From: Saprospiraceae bacterium
Lineage (GTDB): Bacteria > Bacteroidota > Bacteroidia > Chitinophagales > Saprospiraceae
Assembly (NCBI GenBank): GCA_016787525.1
Contig: JAEUUP010000113.1
Coordinates: 1-64,000, forward strand
Length of the DNA stretch: 64,000 bases
Reading direction: 5' to 3'
The notes under the pieces are model-generated. The model ran no database searches. It saw only the letters and a list, made by a program, of their open reading frames with translations, and had not been told where the DNA came from. Position 1 is the first letter of the stretch. Each line of letters begins with the position of its first letter. The translations under genes and the position numbers were made by a program. Below, one piece after another: positions 60,825-64,000 of this stretch.

Positions 60825-62558
60825 ATGAAAATATTTAGACTTCTTTTCTTTTTTGTTATATACCAGAGTGTGTTATCAGCACAAGTGCCAGCACCAGAGT
60901 TGAATTGTGTACGCCGCGATACACTGATTTGGACAACGCCATTGATTCGTTGCGGTTCTATCAATGCGTATCTGATTTATGCGGCTCGGAATCCACAAGG
61001 TCCTTATCAGTTGTTGACAACTATCACCAATATCAATCAGACGCGCTATTTCCACAACAATACTGAGGGGGGGACTTGGTACTACTATATGCAAACTGAT
61101 GCGAATTGTAGCGGTTTGGCACGTCTCAGTAGCGACACACTTGACAATCAGCCGCCTTCGCTCAATCCAATCTTGGTGGTTAGTGTTTTGAGTAATACTT
61201 CTGTTGATATTCGTTGGCGACGCAATGCTTCGCCCGAAGTTGTAGGCTATATCGTTTATAAACAGACCAATACGGGGCTTGTACCGATTGCTAATGTGCC
61301 AAATCGGGACACTATTCACTTTGTAGACAACACGGCAACCCCCTCAGTAAAAATCGAAACTTATCAGGTTTTAGCCGTTGATGCGTGTAATAATACCAGC
61401 CTTTTCGACCAAAATCACAATACTGTTTTGTTGAAAGCGGTGCAAAGCAAATGCGACCAAACCATCACTTTGAAGTGGAATATTTATAAAAATGCGGCAA
61501 CAGCCTTGTCAAAACATGAGATTTGGGTGGGTGAAAACGGCCGCAATCCATCGTTAGTAGCTTCTGTGGGTGCTACTGATACCACTTATACACTAAGAAA
61601 TGTGGCGGATAAAATTCACTATAATATATTCGTAAGAGCAGTCCAATCTATCACAAATATTAGTTCACGCTCATCGGACACGACTATTATTGCAGACATT
61701 ATCCAGCCTGTGACGACTTTGTTGTTGAAAAATGCCAGTGTAACCGATAAAAACCAAGTTGAAATCGTTTGGTTTTGGAATCGCAATGCTAAGATTGATT
61801 CGGTGCGCATACTGAGAGGGGATAAAGATTCAGGGTATGTCGAAATAAAAAAATTCAAAGCACCATCGCCTCTCGATAACGAATATTTTTTTGTGGATAC
61901 ATCTGCTAATCCGAGCCTACATTCGTATTTTTATAAAGTTGAAACCAAAGACCAATGTGGTGTACGTCGGTTGTCGAACTTTGCTATGACACCATTTCTG
62001 GAAGGTAAAGGGGCTGCTAATCGGCGCAATTTATTGACTTGGAATCGTTTACTCGTTCCCATTGGTGAGCCAACAGGCTATCAAGTTTATCGTATTGTCT
62101 CGGGTGTACCTACGCCAGTTGGCTTGCCGCAGGACACATCTGTTTTTGATTTTCCTGATATTGTTGGCACAGATGAGCCTACAGTGTGCTATAAGTTGGG
62201 TGCGAACCTTAGGTATAGATTACCTGACGGCTCGGAAGAGGAGGGTACTTCGTTCTCAAATACGGTCTGTATTGACCAATTTTCAACCATTTGGGTACCC
62301 AATGCTTTTGCGCCCAGTGGAAAAAATGTAGAATTTCGACCTGTTTTTACATATGTGGGTCGTGTGCAAGATTATAAAATGGAGATATTCGACCGTTGGG
62401 GTAGCAAAATTTTTGAAAGCATTGACCCCGTTTTAGGTTGGGATGGCAGACGTAATGGGCAAGATATGCCGCAAGGAGCTTATACTTATTTAATCAAAGC
62501 GTCACAAGCTAATGGGCATTCTTTTGCAGAACGAGGTATCGTAATGTTGCTGCGCTGA
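60825..62558 (+). CDS. Type IX secretion (type B) cargo protein with fibronectin-like domains
   Basis: 577 residues: signal peptide (to about SVLSA-QVP), several fibronectin-III-like domains (NTSVDIRWRRNASPEVVGYIV, NQVEIVWFWNRNAKIDSV), and a C-terminal sorting domain of the gliding-motility/CHU_C kind (IWVPNAFAPSGKN, FDRWGSKIFES, GWDGRRNGQDMPQGAYTYLI). It should cross the outer membrane by T9SS and be surface-attached or released. 10-mers at 61061 (NTEGG) and 61340 (PSV), and a synonymous near-copy at 61810 (ILRG). Confidence 0.85.
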   Translation: MKIFRLLFFFVIYQSVLSAQVPAPELNCVRRDTLIWTTPLIRCGSINAYLIYAARNPQGPYQLLTTITNINQTRYFHNNTEGGTWYYYMQTDANCSGLARLSSDTLDNQPPSLNPILVVSVLSNTSVDIRWRRNASPEVVGYIVYKQTNTGLVPIANVPNRDTIHFVDNTATPSVKIETYQVLAVDACNNTSLFDQNHNTVLLKAVQSKCDQTITLKWNIYKNAATALSKHEIWVGENGRNPSLVASVGATDTTYTLRNVADKIHYNIFVRAVQSITNISSRSSDTTIIADIIQPVTTLLLKNASVTDKNQVEIVWFWNRNAKIDSVRILRGDKDSGYVEIKKFKAPSPLDNEYFFVDTSANPSLHSYFYKVETKDQCGVRRLSNFAMTPFLEGKGAANRRNLLTWNRLLVPIGEPTGYQVYRIVSGVPTPVGLPQDTSVFDFPDIVGTDEPTVCYKLGANLRYRLPDGSEEEGTSFSNTVCIDQFSTIWVPNAFAPSGKNVEFRPVFTYVGRVQDYKMEIFDRWGSKIFESIDPVLGWDGRRNGQDMPQGAYTYLIKASQANGHSFAERGIVMLLR

Positions 62559-62655
62559 TATTTACTGAGGGGGTGTTTTGGCTTAGAATTTGTTATGGTT
62601 TTTAGTTAAATGGTGCTTTTTAGCGAAAAACAGAACATTGGCTCAATATTTAGTT

Positions 62656-62663
62656 TAATTTTG
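62656..62663 (+). promoter_or_regulatory. Candidate -7 element for the Cys/Ala/Lys-rich peptide gene
   Basis: TAATTTTG matches TAnnTTTG, 55 bp before the ATG; -33 is poor (TTG 15 bp upstream). Confidence 0.35.
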
Positions 62664-62718
62664 GAGGTATAAAAACATATAACTGAATTTTATCAAATTT
62701 TTTAAAACAAGATTTAAT

Positions 62719-63009
62719 ATGAAAAAATTGTTTTTGATGGCAGCTTTTGCCGCTTTTTCATTTGCTGCTAACGCACAAACTGAACCTACTGCTTCTACAA
62801 CAAATACAGCTCCTGCTAAAAAAGCATGCTGTGCTGCTAAGACTTCTTGTGCTTCGATGACAAAAGCGGAGTGCGCAAAAGCTATGTCAGAAGGTAAATG
62901 CTCATCTGCTGCAGCGGCTTCATGCCATGGTGAGAAAGCTGCTAAAACGTCAATGGCTGCTAAAACAGAAGCTCCTGCTAAAAAATCAGTGGCAACAAAC
63001 AAGCCATAG
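62719..63009 (+). CDS. Secreted Ala/Lys/Cys-rich small protein
   Basis: 96 residues; signal peptide (MKKLFLMAAFAAFSFAANA-QT). The mature part is low-complexity Ala/Lys/Thr with six cysteines (KKACCAAKTSC, AECAKAM, GKCSSAA, ASCHGEK) and one His, so it could bind metal or thiols, but no family is recognised. It has its own terminator, suggesting good expression. Confidence 0.75.
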   Translation: MKKLFLMAAFAAFSFAANAQTEPTASTTNTAPAKKACCAAKTSCASMTKAECAKAMSEGKCSSAAAASCHGEKAAKTSMAAKTEAPAKKSVATNKP

Positions 63010-63027
63010 TTCTTGTGGTTTGTTCAT

Positions 63028-63075
63028 AAAAAAAGACGATAAGAGCCAGTTGTGACTTCTTATCGTCTTTTTTTT
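63028..63075. terminator. Bidirectional terminator
   Basis: AAAAAAAGACGATAAGA (63028-63044) pairs with TCTTATCGTCTTTTTTT (63058-63074), loop of 13 nt. It serves the convergent peptide and M48 genes. Confidence 0.85.
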
Positions 63076-63085
63076 AAACCGTAGT

Positions 63086-63922
63086 TTATTTCAACAATGC
63101 TTTGATTCGTTGGTATTGTGTCGCATTGGTCGCATTGCCGCGACAAGATTTCGTAGCCGCTTGAGATTCAATGTTTTGTACGCGATTGGTTGGGCTTGGG
63201 TGCGTACTCAGAAACTCAGGAGGCGTATTAGCATTCCCAATTTTTTTGAAAAAACCTGCCGCACCCGCAGGATTATATTCAGTGCCACATAAATAATTGA
63301 CACTCATATTGTCCGCCTCTGTCTCATGGTCTCGACTAAAACGCAGACCAACGACAGCTGAAGCAATTTGTGCTGCTGACATAGCTGTTTTTTGAGTACC
63401 TTCATTTTTACCTTGGGTTGCAATACCTGCTCCTAAAGTTGCTAAAATCTGGACACCATACAATTGGTAGAGTTGACGCATCGAGTGGCGTTTGTCAGCA
63501 TGAGCTATTTCATGTCCCATCACTCCGGCCAATTGGTCTTCCGTATCGAGGTATTTTATTAGACCCGTATAAACATAAATATAACCACCAGGTGTGCAAA
63601 ATGCGTTCAGAGTCTTATTATCGTTGATGATTTTGACCTCCCATGGGAAATCTTTGGCATGAGCCACATTGCCACTGCTCAGAATTTTGCTCGTAATGCC
63701 ACGTACATAGCGATAGACTTCTTCGTTGCCACGTTCTGGCAAAATAGGATATTCTGATGGTTTACTATTGATTTGATCGGCAGTTTGTTTACCCATTTTT
63801 ACATCCTCAGATATATCAGGCATCAAAGCATTGGTAATGCCATTGGTGACTTTGCATTGGAAATAGGAAAAAGAAAATAAGACAAATCCTATCAAAACGA
63901 GCTTATTTTTTAGTCTTTTCAT
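63086..63922 (-). CDS. M48-family metalloprotease, probably a lipoprotein
   Basis: 278 residues; signal with lipobox YFQC then KVTNG. Zinc site HEIAH (H137, E138, H141) in GVMGHEIAHADKRHSMRQ; the third ligand is the Glu in RDHETEADN near 200. It resembles BepA/LoiP-type periplasmic proteases that check outer-membrane proteins. Length is typical of Bacteroidota forms without the TPR tail. The upstream region is cut by the window end. Confidence 0.9.
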   Translation of the reverse strand: MKRLKNKLVLIGFVLFSFSYFQCKVTNGITNALMPDISEDVKMGKQTADQINSKPSEYPILPERGNEEVYRYVRGITSKILSSGNVAHAKDFPWEVKIINDNKTLNAFCTPGGYIYVYTGLIKYLDTEDQLAGVMGHEIAHADKRHSMRQLYQLYGVQILATLGAGIATQGKNEGTQKTAMSAAQIASAVVGLRFSRDHETEADNMSVNYLCGTEYNPAGAAGFFKKIGNANTPPEFLSTHPSPTNRVQNIESQAATKSCRGNATNATQYQRIKALLK

Positions 63923-64000
63923 GTAAAACTTATTTTTATGATTTTTAAAATTAGAATCTAATTCATTGGTTTCTATAAACGTTTGACCCTCTGATGTAGT

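Larger units (their letters stand above)
133..62572. repeat. Dispersed 10-mer TACTGAGGGG, 71 exact copies (DNA-uptake-sequence-like)
   Basis: Starts of exact copies. Plus orientation (TACTGAGGGG): 1187, 5237, 5910, 6846, 7425, 7685, 8280, 8874, 11029, 13668, 14044, 18210, 21497, 21941, 28905, 30185, 32164, 32528, 35020, 35097, 38103, 38276, 41393, 43933, 44096, 45431, 45695, 46164, 46821, 50796, 51472, 54079, 59345, 61061, 62563. Minus orientation (CCCCTCAGTA): 133, 2945, 3859, 5262, 9732, 10135, 14024, 15314, 18800, 22393, 22579, 22912, 23009, 24331, 24441, 27589, 28123, 31546, 31837, 33785, 35781, 36532, 37766, 40131, 42054, 42219, 49195, 50116, 51642, 54038, 57366, 58544, 59137, 59903, 60793, 61340. 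One-step variants: 19540, 47075, 55216, 55789, 61810. The base before the core is usually A and the base after it G or T. In genes the motif is read as TEG, LRG, PSV, PLS or PQY. Counting was by eye, so one or two may be missed. Confidence 0.95.

Noticed and set aside
133-62572. CRISPR array or tandem repeat
   Set aside because: The 10-mers are irregularly spaced by hundreds of bases, in both orientations, mostly within genes, without spacers of constant length.
133-62572. Chi-like or KOPS-like polar motif
   Set aside because: Orientation is 35:36 with no switch along the window, so there is no replication-strand bias at this scale; a bias elsewhere cannot be excluded.
133-62572. Miniature insertion elements (MITEs) carrying the 10-mer
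   Set aside because: Flanking bases differ freely beyond one or two positions, and in-gene copies appear length-neutral.
1-64000. tRNA genes
   Set aside because: No cloverleaf with GGTTCRA-type T-loop was seen in any intergenic stretch.

Overview
The window looks like chromosomal DNA of a moderately AT-rich member of the Bacteroidota, probably close to the Cytophagia; the order is an inference. Evidence: a SusC/SusD pair, a protein ending in a type IX secretion (type B) sorting domain, BatD, a NtrY-like kinase, a mitochondrial-type citrate synthase, many signal-peptidase-II lipoproteins, little use of Shine-Dalgarno sites, and promoters of the Bacteroidota form TTTG-N19-TAnnTTTG (best at 27350-27380 and 50532-50562). 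No rRNA, tRNA, CRISPR array or prophage was seen.

The most striking feature is not a gene. The 10-mer TACTGAGGGG (fuller consensus RATACTGAGGGGK) occurs as 71 perfect copies by my hand count, 35 on the plus strand and 36 on the minus, about one per 0.9 kb. Roughly 0.07 would be expected by chance. Forty-nine copies lie inside genes, in every reading frame that stays open; 21 are intergenic; one supplies a stop codon. Three intergenic pairs are inverted and form hairpins or terminators. Density, strand balance, tolerance in coding sequence and terminator pairs all resemble the DNA uptake sequences of Neisseria and Haemophilus. I know of no such system described in Bacteroidota, so I propose this as a candidate uptake sequence or another genome-wide recognition site.

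Layout. 1-5.5 kb: CLC transporter, fabG, a small secreted protein, citrate synthase, and a possible structured RNA. 5.5-11 kb: endonuclease V-like gene, an IS200-type Y1 transposase with a large cruciform-forming sequence, and an odd ileS carrying an in-frame DUF559/Vsr-like nuclease cassette with terminal inverted repeats plus an AT-rich foreign C-terminus. 11-18 kb: pentapeptide-repeat membrane protein, lipoprotein, small protein, giant histidine kinase. 18-25 kb: plus-strand run of LysM-like protein, Kup potassium transporter, beta-CASP nuclease, rhodanese, LTA-synthase-like sulfatase and a lipoprotein. 25-33 kb: RelA/SpoT, BatD, TPR protein and lipoproteins. 33-38.5 kb: an epimerase, then a five-gene minus-strand operon for the cell envelope (O-antigen ligase-like, two lipoproteins, M29 aminopeptidase, PagL-like lipid A deacylase). 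38.5-48.8 kb: pheS, a Nudix-type regulator, three tandem carboxylesterases, uvrB, LptF/G permease. 48.8-51.6 kb: acetyltransferase, FAD monooxygenase and a divergent TetR regulator with two operators, plus a cupin. 51.7-57.2 kb: SusC-SusD-DUF4397 outer-membrane uptake locus. 57.5-64 kb: EamA exporter, AONS-like aminotransferase, lipoprotein, T9SS cargo, Cys/Ala/Lys-rich secreted peptide and an M48 metalloprotease.

Most genes are housekeeping or envelope functions. The accessory signals are the dispersed 10-mer, the cassette in ileS, the tnpA/cruciform region and short G/C-rich repeats.
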